Source: Methylorubrum sp. B1-46 (GTDB taxonomy: Bacteria > Pseudomonadota > Alphaproteobacteria > Rhizobiales > Beijerinckiaceae). From it: 64,000 bases of DNA. The number at the start of each line of letters is the position of its first letter. The first letter of the stretch is position 1. A model generated the notes under the pieces. The model did not search any database. It was not told the DNA's origin and saw only the letters and a list, made by a program, of their open reading frames with translations. A program made the position numbers and the translations under genes. The stretch covers positions 2,247,001 through 2,311,000 of the forward strand of contig NZ_CP088247.1 in assembly GCF_021117295.1 (NCBI RefSeq), in the 5' to 3' direction. Below are positions 47,620 to 56,907 of this stretch, in pieces.

Positions 47620-49587
47620 ATGGATCGGAGCGGCTCTCCACCGGTGCAGCCGGTCCGCGGTGAGATGGCCGAGCGGATCCGGGCGTATGACTGGACGTCA
47701 ACGGCGCTGGGTGCCGCTGAGACGTGGCCGCCCAGCCTGAAGGCCACGATCAGCCTGCTCCTCGGCTGCGGCTTCCCCATGATCGCGCTGTGGGGGCCGA
47801 ACCTGATCCAGGTCTACAACGACGGCTATCGCGACTTGATGGGGTTGAAGCACCCGGCCGGGCTGGGCCAGCCGACCCGCGCCTGCTGGCCCGAGGTCTG
47901 GCACATCAACGCGCCGATCTACGAGCGGGTCTGGGCCGGCGAGACCCTGACCTTCGAGGACGCGCGCTACCCCCTGACGCGATCGGGCCGCCTTGAGGAC
48001 GCGTGGTTCACGCTGACCTACAGCCCGCTGCGCGACGATTCCGGCGCGATTGCGGGCATCCTGGTCACCCTGGTCGAGACCACGTCCCGCGTGCTGGCGG
48101 ACCGGGCGCTCCGTGAGAGCGAGGCGCGTTTCCGGGCCGAGCTGGAACGGCAGGTTCAGGAGCGCACGGCGGAGCTCCAGGCCAGCCGCGACCTGCTCAA
48201 GGCGACCATGGACAGCTCCATGGACATGATTCAGGTCTTCAAGGCCGTGCGCGACGCCTCGGGCGAAATCGTCGATTTCCAGTGGCTGCTCAACAACCAC
48301 ACCTCCGAGAGCCGCTACGGCGAGGTGAGCGGGCAGAGCCTTCTGGAGCGCAATCCGGGCGTCGTTCAGGAGGGCATCTTCGACACCTTCAAGCGCGTGA
48401 CCGAGACCGGCCAACCCGCGACCGCGGAGCGCCGCTACGTCCACGAGCAGTTCGACGGCTGGTTCTTCCAGTGCGCGGTCAAGCTCGGCGACGGAGTCGC
48501 CACCACCACCAAGGAGATTTCCGCCTGGAAGGCGGCGCAGGAGGAGGTGCTCCGGCTCCGCGACGAGATTGCCCAGGCGGCCCTGTATGAGAGCGAGGAG
48601 CGCTTTCGCGCCCTGGCCAGCCTCATCCCCGTCCTGCTCTGGCGCTCCGACGAGAGCGGGCAGCACAATTCGCTCAACGAGGCTTGGCTCGCCTATACCG
48701 GCCAGACTCTGCCGCAGTCACAGGACGGCGGCTGGCTCGAAGCAATCCATCCGGACGATCGTGACGCGTCGCAGGAGGCCTTCCGCGTCGGGCGCGAACA
48801 GCAGCGTCTGATCGAGGTGCAGCCGCGTATCCGCCGGCATGACGGGGAATACCGCTGGTTCCTGGTGCGGCAGGCGCCGATCATCGATGCGGAGGGGCAG
48901 GTCACGCAGTGGATCGGCGCGGCCATGGACATCCACGACCTGCACGATCTGCAGGAGCGCCAATCCGTCCTCGTCGCCGAATTGCAGCACCGCACCCGCA
49001 ACCTGCTCGGCGTCGTGCGCTCCATCGCCCACCAGACCATGGTGCAGACCGGCCCCACCGAACGCTTCCGCGAGCAGTTCAATGACCGGCTGGCCGCCCT
49101 GTCGCGGGTTCAGGGCTTGCTGTCGCGCTCCGAGCAGGAGCCGATCACCCTGCGCACCCTGATCCGGACCGAGCTGGAGGCGCTCGGAGCCGGCGACTTC
49201 TCCGACCGCATCCATGTCGCCGGCCCGCCGGTGCGCCTGCGCAAGGCATCGGTGCAGACGCTCGCTCTCGCCATGCACGAACTGGCCACCAATGCCCGGA
49301 AGTACGGTGCACTGACGACCGAGCACGGCCGCCTCTCGGTGACGTGGCGGGCGGACCGGAACGAGCAGGGCGGCGGCAACCTGCTGATCGAGTGGATCGA
49401 GGAGGGCATCCGCCGGCCGCGCGAGACATACGGCCCGATGCGGCGCGGCTACGGCCGCGAACTGATCGAGCGGGCGATGCCCTACGCGCTCAATGCCAAG
49501 ACCCGCTACGAACTCGGCGAGACGCGGCTGCTCTGCGCGATCGAACTGCCGCTGGGCGAGCGGTTCGGCGAGATGAGCACGGCGTGA
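47620..49587 (+). CDS. HWE-family sensor histidine kinase with PAS domains
   Basis: 655 residues, no membrane helices. The N-terminal GAF/PAS-like region contains ETWPPSLKATISLLLGCGFPMIALWGPNLIQVYND, typical of proteins annotated with a degenerate PAS. A short coiled coil (RAELERQVQERTAELQASRDLL) follows, then one or two further PAS domains (ERFRALASLIPVLLWRSDESG). The HWE kinase core has the phospho-His457 in ELQHRTRNLLGVV and the N-box ALAMHELATNARKYGAL. Such kinases feed the general stress response or light/redox sensing in Rhizobiales. ATG 47620 has GAAGG close upstream. No response regulator is adjacent, so it is an orphan. Confidence 0.9.
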   Translation: MDRSGSPPVQPVRGEMAERIRAYDWTSTALGAAETWPPSLKATISLLLGCGFPMIALWGPNLIQVYNDGYRDLMGLKHPAGLGQPTRACWPEVWHINAPIYERVWAGETLTFEDARYPLTRSGRLEDAWFTLTYSPLRDDSGAIAGILVTLVETTSRVLADRALRESEARFRAELERQVQERTAELQASRDLLKATMDSSMDMIQVFKAVRDASGEIVDFQWLLNNHTSESRYGEVSGQSLLERNPGVVQEGIFDTFKRVTETGQPATAERRYVHEQFDGWFFQCAVKLGDGVATTTKEISAWKAAQEEVLRLRDEIAQAALYESEERFRALASLIPVLLWRSDESGQHNSLNEAWLAYTGQTLPQSQDGGWLEAIHPDDRDASQEAFRVGREQQRLIEVQPRIRRHDGEYRWFLVRQAPIIDAEGQVTQWIGAAMDIHDLHDLQERQSVLVAELQHRTRNLLGVVRSIAHQTMVQTGPTERFREQFNDRLAALSRVQGLLSRSEQEPITLRTLIRTELEALGAGDFSDRIHVAGPPVRLRKASVQTLALAMHELATNARKYGALTTEHGRLSVTWRADRNEQGGGNLLIEWIEEGIRRPRETYGPMRRGYGRELIERAMPYALNAKTRYELGETRLLCAIELPLGERFGEMSTA

Positions 49588-49606
49588 GGCCCGCTCTCGC
49601 CGGCGT

Positions 49607-49909
49607 TCAGGCGGCGAGCGCCGTCAGCATTGCGCTGCCCGTCGCACTCGCCGCGTAGCGGGTGCGCTGGGTGCGCCCATCGCGGGCGGTCACGGTGAGG
49701 AGGGCTTCGCCGGAAAGGCCCTCCACCGCGCGCAGAACCAGGGCGTGCTCGACACCGAAAATGCGGGCGAAGCTACGGCTGTCGGCAGCAAGCCCGAGAT
49801 GCAAGCCAGCGAGGATGCCGGCTTCCAGCAGGCTCAGTTCCGGGCGCAGGGCCGCGATTGTGTCGGTCGCGGCCAGGAAGGTCTCGGCGTCGGCGGCGGG
49901 CTCGCTCAC
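49607..49909 (-). CDS. fdh4B: Small partner of the formate dehydrogenase-like gene (Fdh4B-like)
   Basis: A 100-residue soluble protein starting at GTG 49909, whose GTGA overlaps the stop of the preceding oxidoreductase gene by four bases, so it is translationally coupled. The sequence is helical and Ala/Leu-rich, with DTIAALRPELSLLEAGILAGLHLGL and FGVEHALVLRAVEGL. There are no cysteines and no cofactor motif, so it is not an electron-transfer subunit. In M. extorquens the fourth formate dehydrogenase is encoded by fdh4A and a small fdh4B of unknown role. Position and size fit that pair; the name rests on memory of that locus. Confidence 0.7.
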   Translation of the reverse strand: MSEPAADAETFLAATDTIAALRPELSLLEAGILAGLHLGLAADSRSFARIFGVEHALVLRAVEGLSGEALLTVTARDGRTQRTRYAASATGSAMLTALAA

Positions 49910-52224
49910 GCGGCTTGGCCCACGTCATTCGCGGCGCGGGCGCGCACCTGAACCAGCACCGATTTCGAGGTCGGCGTGTCCGAGAACTCGCCGAAGGCCG
50001 AGAGCGGCACCAGCACGTTGAGTTCCGGATAGTAGCCGGCGAGCGAACCGCGCGGCATGTCGAAGGGCACGAGGCGGAAATCCTCCGCCACCCGCTCGAT
50101 GCCGTCCTCGGCGTGGACGCAGACGAGATCGACCCGCTCGCCCGCCCGCGCCTTCAGCTCGGCGAGGTCGTCGGGATGGGCGAATACGACGCGGCGCTCG
50201 CCGTAGACGCCGCGATAGCGGTCATCGAGGCCGTAGATCGTGGTGTTGTACTGATCGTGGCTGCGGAAGGTCTGGAGCACGAAGGTGTCGCCCTGCCGGC
50301 GCGCGCGCTGGTGCTCGGTTGCCACCGGCAGCGGGCCGCTGGAGAAGCCCGCCCGGCCGGTCTCCGTCTCGAATACCCGCTCGGCGGCGAGGTTGCGCAG
50401 CATGAAGCCGCGGGGACGGCGCACCCGCGTGTTGAAGCCGGCGAATCCCGGAATCGTGCGCTCGATGAGGTCGCGGATGCGGTCGTAATCGTCGGCGAGC
50501 GCGGCCCAGTCGATCCGCTCCGAGCCCACCGTCGCCGCGGCCATGCCGGCGATGATGCCGATCTCCGAGCGCAGATGCGGGGAGGCCGGCTTGTTGATGC
50601 CGCCCGAGCCGTGGACCATGCTCATCGAATCCTCGACGGTCACGATCTGCACCTTGCCCCGGCTGTTGCGGTCGATCTCGGTGCGGCCGAGGCAGGGCAG
50701 CAGATAGGCGACCCGGCCCGGCACGAGATGCGAGTGGTTGAGCTTCGTCGCGATGTGGACGGTGATTTCGCAGCCCGCCAGCGCCTTCTCGACCAGCCGC
50801 GTATCGGGCGTCGCGCGCACGAAATTGCCGCCTAGGCCGATGAAGGCTTTGGCCGAGCCGTCGAGCATGGCGCCGATGGCGCCGAGCACGTTGTGGCCGT
50901 GCTTTCGCGGCATGGTGAGGCCGAACGCGCGGTCGAGCGCTTCGAGGAGCGCGGCCGGCGGCTTCTCGTTGATGCCGACGGTGCGGTCGCCCTGCACGTT
51001 GGAATGGCCGCGCACCGGGCACAGGCCCGCGCCGGGCCGGCCGATATGGCCGCGCAGGAACAGCAGGTTGGCGATCTCGCGGATCGTCGCCACCGAGTGG
51101 CGGTGCTGGGTCACGCCCATCGCCCAGGTCGCGATCACCTTCTCGGCACCGAGATAGACGTCGGCCGCGGTCTCGATGTCCTCGCGGGTCAGGCCGGACT
51201 GGTCGAGGATCGCGTCCCAGGCCGTCGCCTCGACCGCCGCGCGGTACTCGTCGAAGTCGCTGGTATGCGCGGCGATGAAGGCGTGGTCGAGAAGCGAGGG
51301 CTTGCCCGCCGCGAGCGCCGCCGCGTCGCGGGCGAAGACGACCTTTGCGATGCCGCGGAAGGCGGCCATGTCGCCGCCGGGCTTGGGCTGGTAGTAGTGG
51401 CTGGCGATGGGGCGGCTTGCCCCGCGCAGCATCTCGACGCTGTTCTGCGGGTCCGCGAAGCGCTCCAGCCCGCGCTCGCGCACGGGATTGAGCACCACGA
51501 CGCGCGCGCCGCGCTCGGCGGCGCGACGCAGGTCGCCCAGCATGCGCGGATGGTTGGTGCCGGGATTCTGCCCGACGACGAAGATGGCGTCCGCCCGCTC
51601 AAAGTCTTCGAGCAGCACCGTGCCCTTGCCGATGCCGATGGCCTGCGTCAGCGCGATGCCGCTCGCCTCGTGGCACATATTCGAGCAATCGGGGAAGTTG
51701 TTGGTGCCGTAGGCGCGGGCGAAGAGCTGGTAGAGGTAGGCCGCCTCGTTGGAAGCGCGGCCGGAGGTGTAGAATTCGACGCGGTCGGGATGGTCGAGGC
51801 CGCGCAGGGTCGCGCCGATTTCGGCAAACGCCTCCTCCCATTCCACGGGGCGGTAGGTGTCGCTCTGCGCGTCGTAGCGCATCGGGTGGGTGAGGCGGCC
51901 CTCGCTCTCCAGAGCGTAGTCGGTCCAGCTGCGCAGCTCCGTGACCGGATGCTTGGCGAAGAAGCGCGGCGTCACGCGCTTGTCGGTGGCCTCCCACGAG
52001 ACCGCCTTCACGCCGTTCTCGCAGAACTCGAACGACGAGCCGTGAGCCGGGTCGCCCCAGGCGCAGCCGGGGCAGTCGAAGCCGTCGGGCTGGTTGGCAC
52101 TGAGCAGGGCCCGCGCCCCGGAGAGCGGAGCGCGGCTGCCCAGTAGGAACTTGCCGCAACTCTTCAGCGCGCCCCATCCGCCCGCGGCGGAAGAGCGCTT
52201 CGGTAAGCCTTGCGAACGGTCCAT
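49906..52224 (-). CDS. fdh4A: FdhF/YdeP-family molybdopterin oxidoreductase (Fdh4A-like)
   Basis: A 772-residue molybdopterin oxidoreductase alpha subunit of the YdeP family. Near the N-terminus CPGCAWGD (Cys51, Cys54) and EFCENG (Cys68) look like iron-sulfur ligands. Cys184 in SNMCHEASG is in the right place to ligate the metal. Also visible are VVGQNPGTNHPRM and the C-terminal molybdopterin-binding region with TFRSHDQYNTTIYG. In M. extorquens this type is formate dehydrogenase 4, important for formate oxidation during methanol growth. ATG 52224 has a poor ribosome site; 52332 is an alternative. A perfect dyad lies upstream. No beta/gamma subunits are nearby, so the electron acceptor is open. 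Confidence 0.87.
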   Translation of the reverse strand: MDRSQGLPKRSSAAGGWGALKSCGKFLLGSRAPLSGARALLSANQPDGFDCPGCAWGDPAHGSSFEFCENGVKAVSWEATDKRVTPRFFAKHPVTELRSWTDYALESEGRLTHPMRYDAQSDTYRPVEWEEAFAEIGATLRGLDHPDRVEFYTSGRASNEAAYLYQLFARAYGTNNFPDCSNMCHEASGIALTQAIGIGKGTVLLEDFERADAIFVVGQNPGTNHPRMLGDLRRAAERGARVVVLNPVRERGLERFADPQNSVEMLRGASRPIASHYYQPKPGGDMAAFRGIAKVVFARDAAALAAGKPSLLDHAFIAAHTSDFDEYRAAVEATAWDAILDQSGLTREDIETAADVYLGAEKVIATWAMGVTQHRHSVATIREIANLLFLRGHIGRPGAGLCPVRGHSNVQGDRTVGINEKPPAALLEALDRAFGLTMPRKHGHNVLGAIGAMLDGSAKAFIGLGGNFVRATPDTRLVEKALAGCEITVHIATKLNHSHLVPGRVAYLLPCLGRTEIDRNSRGKVQIVTVEDSMSMVHGSGGINKPASPHLRSEIGIIAGMAAATVGSERIDWAALADDYDRIRDLIERTIPGFAGFNTRVRRPRGFMLRNLAAERVFETETGRAGFSSGPLPVATEHQRARRQGDTFVLQTFRSHDQYNTTIYGLDDRYRGVYGERRVVFAHPDDLAELKARAGERVDLVCVHAEDGIERVAEDFRLVPFDMPRGSLAGYYPELNVLVPLSAFGEFSDTPTSKSVLVQVRARAANDVGQAA

Positions 52225-52554
52225 CCGAGAGCCCGGTCTTCGCGATGTGGGAGATGTTTCGGACGATCCGCGCCCGCCGTCTCGCCCCCTGGCGGGTGAG
52301 CGGTTTCGGATGTCTGGATCGAGACGTAACATCTCGCAGATGCGAGTGGATGCGTGGCCGTTGATGGGGGAGGTATTCGCGGTGCGCAGAGCAATTTAGC
52401 GCAATTCCAGAAGGTGCCTATTTCTGGAATGGCTCGAGGGTTCATCTCGTCAAGGGCGGAGGCGGGCGACCTGGAAATTTGATGCGTTGCAACAAAGTGC
52501 AGCGGGCAGAAAACTGCATTGTGTCCGCACTCCGACGGCGGGGCACGGGGCGGT
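52225..52554 (-). other. 330-bp spacer upstream of fdh4A
   Basis: Holds the dyad at 52404-52430 and, further upstream, a looser inverted pair around TGCAG/CTGCA (52491-52524). It is AT-richer than its surroundings between 52385 and 52520, so the fdh4AB promoter is probably here. No gene is supported. Confidence 0.55.
52404..52430 (-). promoter_or_regulatory. Perfect dyad ATTCCAGAA-N9-TTCTGGAAT
   Basis: Nine-base arms with exact complementarity and a nine-base spacer, about 180 bases upstream of the fdh4A start (or about 70 from the alternative start 52332). The 27-bp symmetry strongly suggests an operator for a dimeric or tetrameric regulator. No regulator gene is adjacent. Confidence 0.55.
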
Positions 52555-53631
52555 TCACGCGCCCCGCGCGAGTTCGGTCGCGTCCCGCCCGACAACCGGG
52601 GCGAGGCTCGTGAGCCCTTCCGCCCGCAGCCGCTGGCTCAGGCCGCGCTTGATCGTACCGACCAGTCCCGGCCCCTCGTAGACGAGGGCGGAGTAGAGCT
52701 GGAGCAGGCGCGCGCCGGCCCGGATCTTGGTCCAGGCGGCCTCGGCGGAATCGATCCCGCCGACACCGACCAGGGGGATCCGCTCGCCGACGCGCAGATA
52801 GGTCTGCGCGAGAAGCCGCGTCGCCGGGCCGAAGAGGGGCCGGCCGGACAGGCCGCCGGTCTCCTTCGCGAGAGCGGACTCCGTGAGGGTGGCGGGCCGG
52901 GCGATCGTGGTGTTCGAGACGACGAGGCCCTGGATGCCGCGCCGGAGCGCCGTCGCCGTCATGGCGTCGAGTCCCTCGAGGGCGATGTCGGGCGCGATCT
53001 TGAGCAGCACCGCCGCGCTCGATCCGCTTTCGTCGCGGGCGGCGACCACGCGGGCGAGCAGGTCGTCGAGGAACGCCTCGCCCTGAAGATCGCGCAGGCC
53101 CGGCGTGTTGGGCGAGGAAACGTTGACGGTGATGAAGGCGACGTGCGGGGCGAGCCGCGCGGTGCAGGCGACGTAGTCGGCGAGCCGGTCCGCCGATTCC
53201 TTGTTGGCCCCGATATTGACGCCGACGATGCCCTCCCGGCCTTCGCGGGCCTTGAGCCGGTCAGCCACCGCGTCGAGCCCCTCGCTGTTGAGGCCGAAGC
53301 GGTTGATCACCGCCCGGTCGCCGGGGAGCCGGAACACCCGGGGGCGCGGATTGCCGGGCTGCGGCCGGGGCACCACGCCGCCGACCTCGACGAAGCCGAA
53401 GCCGAGGCCCAGAAGCGCGTCGGCCACCCGCGCGCCCTTGTCGAACCCGGCGGCAAGGCCGACCGGGTTGGGGAAGCGCCGCCCGAACACCTCGACGGCG
53501 AGCGCGGCGTCGTCGGCCGGCGGCCGGCGCGGCGGCAGCAGCGAGAGGCCGCGAATCGTCAGGTCGTGCGCCGTCTCGGCGTCGAGCCCGTGCAGCAGCG
53601 GCCGGGCGAGGGGAAACAACGCGTCGATCAT
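52555..53631 (-). CDS. pyrD: Dihydroorotate dehydrogenase (quinone), class 2
   Basis: A 358-residue membrane-associated FMN enzyme of pyrimidine synthesis. The N-terminal amphipathic helix ([22 protein letters not shown]) is the class 2 quinone-site domain. FMN/substrate motifs are [53 protein letters not shown] and [14 protein letters not shown] with the catalytic Ser. VGVGGID lies near the C-terminus. Its ATG overlaps the DUF952 stop by four bases (ATGA). Confidence 0.96.
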   Translation of the reverse strand: MIDALFPLARPLLHGLDAETAHDLTIRGLSLLPPRRPPADDAALAVEVFGRRFPNPVGLAAGFDKGARVADALLGLGFGFVEVGGVVPRPQPGNPRPRVFRLPGDRAVINRFGLNSEGLDAVADRLKAREGREGIVGVNIGANKESADRLADYVACTARLAPHVAFITVNVSSPNTPGLRDLQGEAFLDDLLARVVAARDESGSSAAVLLKIAPDIALEGLDAMTATALRRGIQGLVVSNTTIARPATLTESALAKETGGLSGRPLFGPATRLLAQTYLRVGERIPLVGVGGIDSAEAAWTKIRAGARLLQLYSALVYEGPGLVGTIKRGLSQRLRAEGLTSLAPVVGRDATELARGA

Positions 53632-53978
53632 GCCGGAACGATCTCCGCCGGGAAGACGTGCCGTCCCTCCGGCCCGAGGGGGAGGTCGGTCACGGAGCGC
53701 ACGGCGCGCAAGGGAAGGTCGCCGTAGAGGTGCGGGAACAGCGCGCCGCCCCGCGACGGCTCGAACCGCAACGCCGGTCCGAGGTCGTCGCCCTCGACCG
53801 CCACGAGGAGCAGGTCATCCTGTCCGGCGAAATGGCGGGCGGCGGTCTCGGCGACTTGGTCGGCGGTCGAGAAGTGGATGAACCCGTCGGCGAGATCGAC
53901 GGGCGCACCGGTGAAGCGGCCGAGCGCCTCGGCCTCCCGCCAGAGGTCGCGCGGACAGATCTTGTAGACGAGGGCCAT
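53628..53978 (-). CDS. DUF952 family protein
   Basis: A 116-residue protein with the DUF952 pattern: [21 protein letters not shown], the family motif [41 protein letters not shown] and [10 protein letters not shown]. The fold is related to RNA 2'-phosphotransferase/ADP-ribosyl-type small proteins, but no reaction is established. It is translationally coupled to pyrD, as is common in alphaproteobacteria. Confidence 0.88.
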   Translation of the reverse strand: MALVYKICPRDLWREAEALGRFTGAPVDLADGFIHFSTADQVAETAARHFAGQDDLLLVAVEGDDLGPALRFEPSRGGALFPHLYGDLPLRAVRSVTDLPLGPEGRHVFPAEIVPA

Positions 53979-54191
53979 CCGGTCTCCGAGGGTCGATCTT
54001 CCGGAGCGATAGAACGCGCGCTTCCCCGCGGCAACCGATGCCGGATACGGGGTGCCACGTCTTCACCGCTTGCCGTTCAGATGCGACACTCGCCTCTCCG
54101 GATGCTCCGATTGCGTCCGGGTTCGGCGGGTTCTAGTTTCCTAACTTTAGGCCGTATGTCTCAACGGCACACGCGCCGGTTTGAGGCCGCT

Positions 54192-54824
54192 ATGCTGTCG
54201 CACGAGCAGATCTGGACTGCGATCGACCGGTTGGCCGAGCGCCACGGCTTCTCCGCCTCGGGCCTTGCCCGGCGTGCGGGCCTCGACGCCACGAGCTTCA
54301 ACCGCTCGAAACGGGTCGGGCCCGACGGGCGCAAGCGCTGGCCCTCCACCGAATCGATCGCGAAGGTGCTCGCGGCCACGGGCGCCAGCCTCGACGACTT
54401 CCTGCATCTCGTCGATTCCGGGCAGGCGCCGACCCGCACGATGGTGCCGCTGGTCGGCCTGACCCAGGCCGGTTCCGGCCGCCTGTTCACCGAGGAGGGG
54501 ATTCCGACGGGCGGCCCCGGCTGGGACGAGATCGAGTTTCCCGATCTCGGCGATGACCACGCCTTCGCCCTGGAGGTGCAGGGCGATTCGATGCTGCCGC
54601 TCTACCGCGACGGCGACGTGCTGATCGTTGCCCCCAATGCCGGCATCCGCAAGGGCGACCGGATCGTCGCCCGGCTCACCAACGGCGAGGTGCTGGCCAA
54701 GGAGCTGCGCCGCCGCACCGCGCGGACCATCGAGCTGGCCTCGCTCAACCCCGACCACGAGGATCGCATGGTGCCGCTCGCCGACGTCGCCTGGATGGCG
54801 CGGGTGATGTGGGTGCGTCAGTAA
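54192..54824 (+). CDS. S24-family (LexA/CI-like) transcriptional regulator
   Basis: A 210-residue regulator. An N-terminal helix-turn-helix (GFSASGLARRAGLDATSFNRSKR) is followed by a C-terminal S24 self-cleavage domain. Ser133 (QGDSMLPLYRDGD) and Lys170 (VLAKELRRR) form the catalytic dyad, and Ala93-Gly94 in LTQAGSGRLF is the likely autocleavage site. ATG 54192 has GAGG six bases upstream; ATG 54156 is also possible. No prophage or SOS genes are around it, so it probably serves a chromosomal stress or cell-physiology regulon, as in other Rhizobiales. Confidence 0.87.
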   Translation: MLSHEQIWTAIDRLAERHGFSASGLARRAGLDATSFNRSKRVGPDGRKRWPSTESIAKVLAATGASLDDFLHLVDSGQAPTRTMVPLVGLTQAGSGRLFTEEGIPTGGPGWDEIEFPDLGDDHAFALEVQGDSMLPLYRDGDVLIVAPNAGIRKGDRIVARLTNGEVLAKELRRRTARTIELASLNPDHEDRMVPLADVAWMARVMWVRQ

Positions 54825-54827
54825 CCG

Positions 54828-54941
54828 AGAGCATCGTCCCGAAAGGTGGCCACCGGCTTTCGGAAAAAGATGATGCACAAACAAGAGGATAGAGCATCGT
54901 CCCGAAAGGCGGCCGCCGGCTTTCGCGAAAAAGTCGATGCA
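54828..54941. repeat. Two copies of a 50-bp intergenic repeat
   Basis: 54828-54877 and 54891-54941 share AGAGCATCGTCCCGAAAGG, a short GGCC-centred dyad, CCGGCTTTCG and GAAAAAG.CGATGCA. This is a common dispersed intergenic element in methylobacteria and relatives. It lies between the S24 gene and a convergent small membrane-protein gene. Confidence 0.75.
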
Positions 54942-54950
54942 CGCGCGCGG

Positions 54951-55280
54951 TTACAGCCCGGCCAGCCGGTGGGCCATGCCGAGGGCGATCTGGCCCGAGA
55001 GCAGGCTCCAGCCGCAGGCGATCATCGTCGCGATCATCACGAAGGGGATCGGCCGGTGCTCGAAGCGGCGGCCCCGCACGGTGTTGCGCAGGATGATGAA
55101 GGGCGCGACCACCGCGATCATCGGCAGGGCGGCCAGGGCGGTGACGCCGCCGGCTTCCAGCAGGCGGAAGCTCGCGCGCCGGTTCGTGGCATATTCGAAG
55201 GCGCTCGCGAGCAGCCCCGCCAGCGCGAGGCCGACAATGAGCGCCTGGATGGCTTCGAGGGAAGACGGGCTCAGGGTCAT
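54951..55280 (-). CDS. Small integral membrane protein, 109 aa
   Basis: 109 residues with three or four predicted membrane helices: IQALIVGLALAGLLASAFEYA, VTALAALPMIAVVAPFIILRN, then, after a basic loop (TVRGRRFEHRP), PFVMIATMIACGWSLLSGQIALGM. I do not recognise the family with confidence. It starts at ATG 55280. It is not closely linked to a neighbour: the DUF3126 gene is 153 bases upstream on the same strand. Confidence 0.72.
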   Translation of the reverse strand: MTLSPSSLEAIQALIVGLALAGLLASAFEYATNRRASFRLLEAGGVTALAALPMIAVVAPFIILRNTVRGRRFEHRPIPFVMIATMIACGWSLLSGQIALGMAHRLAGL

Positions 55281-55433
55281 GACGCGACGCTCCTTCTCAG
55301 GATGTGACGCGCAGTCTGACCGAAGGTTTACGTCTTGTTAAGAAAGACGTTTCGTTAACGCTAACGCCGCCCACAGCCAGGAAGGCCAAGGGCGGCGCCA
55401 GGTTCGAAATCCGTGACCCGGACGAGGCGAGCC

Positions 55434-55649
55434 TCAGGCGTCCTCTTCGAGGTCGATGTCGAGGATCGCCATGCGGAAGGTGAAGGAATCGTCGCCGTCC
55501 TCCTTGTCGTCGGCGAGCACGCCGATCGACTCGTCGCCGATGAACACCTCGGCGGAATCGCCGGTCTTCATCGCGACGACGCGGATGCTGGCGTTGGCGA
55601 ACTTGCGGCGCAGGTAGTCCTGCAGCTTGGCGACTTCGGTCTTGGTCAC
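55434..55649 (-). CDS. DUF3126 family protein
   Basis: A 71-residue acidic protein, starting at GTG 55649 with AAAGG eight bases upstream. The sequence TEVAKLQDYLRRKFANASIRVV, AEVFIGDESIGVLADDKEDGDDSFTF and a C-terminal ILDIDLEED matches DUF3126, a short alphaproteobacterial family that commonly follows cysE. Function unknown. The gene lies 138 bases downstream of cysE on the same strand. Confidence 0.85.
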   Translation of the reverse strand: MTKTEVAKLQDYLRRKFANASIRVVAMKTGDSAEVFIGDESIGVLADDKEDGDDSFTFRMAILDIDLEEDA

Positions 55650-55787
55650 ACGGTCAACCTTTTTGCGAGGCGGTGCGTGCCGGGACGCAGGGTTCCGGCG
55701 GCAGCGCTGAGGGGGATATTCAGATGGTGGTCGGCGGCTTGCCATGTCGGGGGAGGGCAGGCAACCCGCCGGAGGTGTGAACCGCCT

Positions 55788-56648
55788 TCAGATCCCGCCG
55801 GCGATGTCGACGAACTCGCTCATCGCCACGAGCTGATCCATCGAGCGGGCCGGCTCGGCGCAGCCGGCCGCGCCCACGACGCGCGCCGGCACGCCGACGA
55901 CGGTGGTATGCGGCGGCACCGAGCGAAGCACGACCGAGCCCGCCGCGACGCGGGCGCAGGCCCCGACCTCGATGTTGCCGAGGATCTTGGCGCCCGCGCC
56001 GATCATCACGCCGCGGCGGATCTTTGGGTGGCGGTCGCCGCCATGCTTGCCCGTGCCGCCCAGCGTCACGGCGTGCAGGATCGAGACGTCGTCCTCGATC
56101 ACCGCGGTGGAACCGACGACGAGGCCGGTGGCGTGATCGAAGAACACCCCGCGCCCGATCCGGGCGGCCGGGTGGATGTCGGTCTGGAACACCTCCGAGG
56201 ACCGGCTCTGGAGGTAGAGTGCGAGGTCGCGCCGGCCCTGGCCCCAGTACCAGTGGGCGAGCCGGTGCGCCTGAATCGCGTGGAAACCCTTGAAGTAGAG
56301 CAGCGGCTCGATCGCCCGCGTCGTCGCCGGGTCGCGGTCCATGACGGCGAGGATGTCGGCACGCATGCTCTGGCCGATATGCGCATCGTCCTGGAGCGCC
56401 TCGTGGAAGCCGTGGGCGACGAGTTCGGTCGAGAGCGAGGCGTGGCCGAGCCGCGTGGCGACGCGGTGAGCCACCGCCGCTTCGAGGCTCGGATGGTTGA
56501 GGATGGTCGCCACGAAGAACGAGGCGAGTTGCGGCTCGTCGCGCACCACCGTCTCCGCCTCGGTGCGCACGCGCGTCCAGAGCGGATCGACGATTCCGGC
56601 GATCCCTTCGCGCCCGGAGGCCGGGCTGAGCGATGGACTGGCGGACAT
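55788..56648 (-). CDS. cysE: Serine O-acetyltransferase
   Basis: A 286-residue CysE making O-acetylserine for cysteine synthesis. The helical N-terminal domain (DPLWTRVRTEAETVV) is followed by a left-handed beta-helix with DIHPAARIGRGVFFDHATGLVVG, the catalytic His/Asp region and SILHAVTLGGTGKHGGDRHPKI. The C-terminal tail lacks the terminal Ile of the E. coli cysteine-synthase docking end only in context, since it does finish in GGI. ATG 56648 has GAGGAGGAA right upstream, which settles the start. Confidence 0.96.
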   Translation of the reverse strand: MSASPSLSPASGREGIAGIVDPLWTRVRTEAETVVRDEPQLASFFVATILNHPSLEAAVAHRVATRLGHASLSTELVAHGFHEALQDDAHIGQSMRADILAVMDRDPATTRAIEPLLYFKGFHAIQAHRLAHWYWGQGRRDLALYLQSRSSEVFQTDIHPAARIGRGVFFDHATGLVVGSTAVIEDDVSILHAVTLGGTGKHGGDRHPKIRRGVMIGAGAKILGNIEVGACARVAAGSVVLRSVPPHTTVVGVPARVVGAAGCAEPARSMDQLVAMSEFVDIAGGI

Positions 56649-56907
56649 GCATTCCTCCTCGACAGCGCGGGCTGTCCATTCGGTCTCTGGGCCGCGATGC
56701 GGGTCGCGGCCGGCAGAGCGTTTGCGACTCGACACCCGGGCGGAACCGATTGTCCCGGCTGCGCCGAGCAAGTGGATACGACCCGTATCGCGCGGGCGGC
56801 AAGCGGGAGAAGAGTCTTCGCCCAGCCGGGGCAGGTTCTACAGCTTGGTGTCGCCCGCCGCCGCATCAAGAGGTCGTGCCCGACCCTGCGGCGGATCGCG
56901 CCGTCGC

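Noticed and set aside
54156..54824. Prophage remnant suggested by the S24 repressor
   Set aside because: No integrase, structural genes or attachment repeats nearby; flanks are pyrD/DUF952 and a small chromosomal membrane protein.
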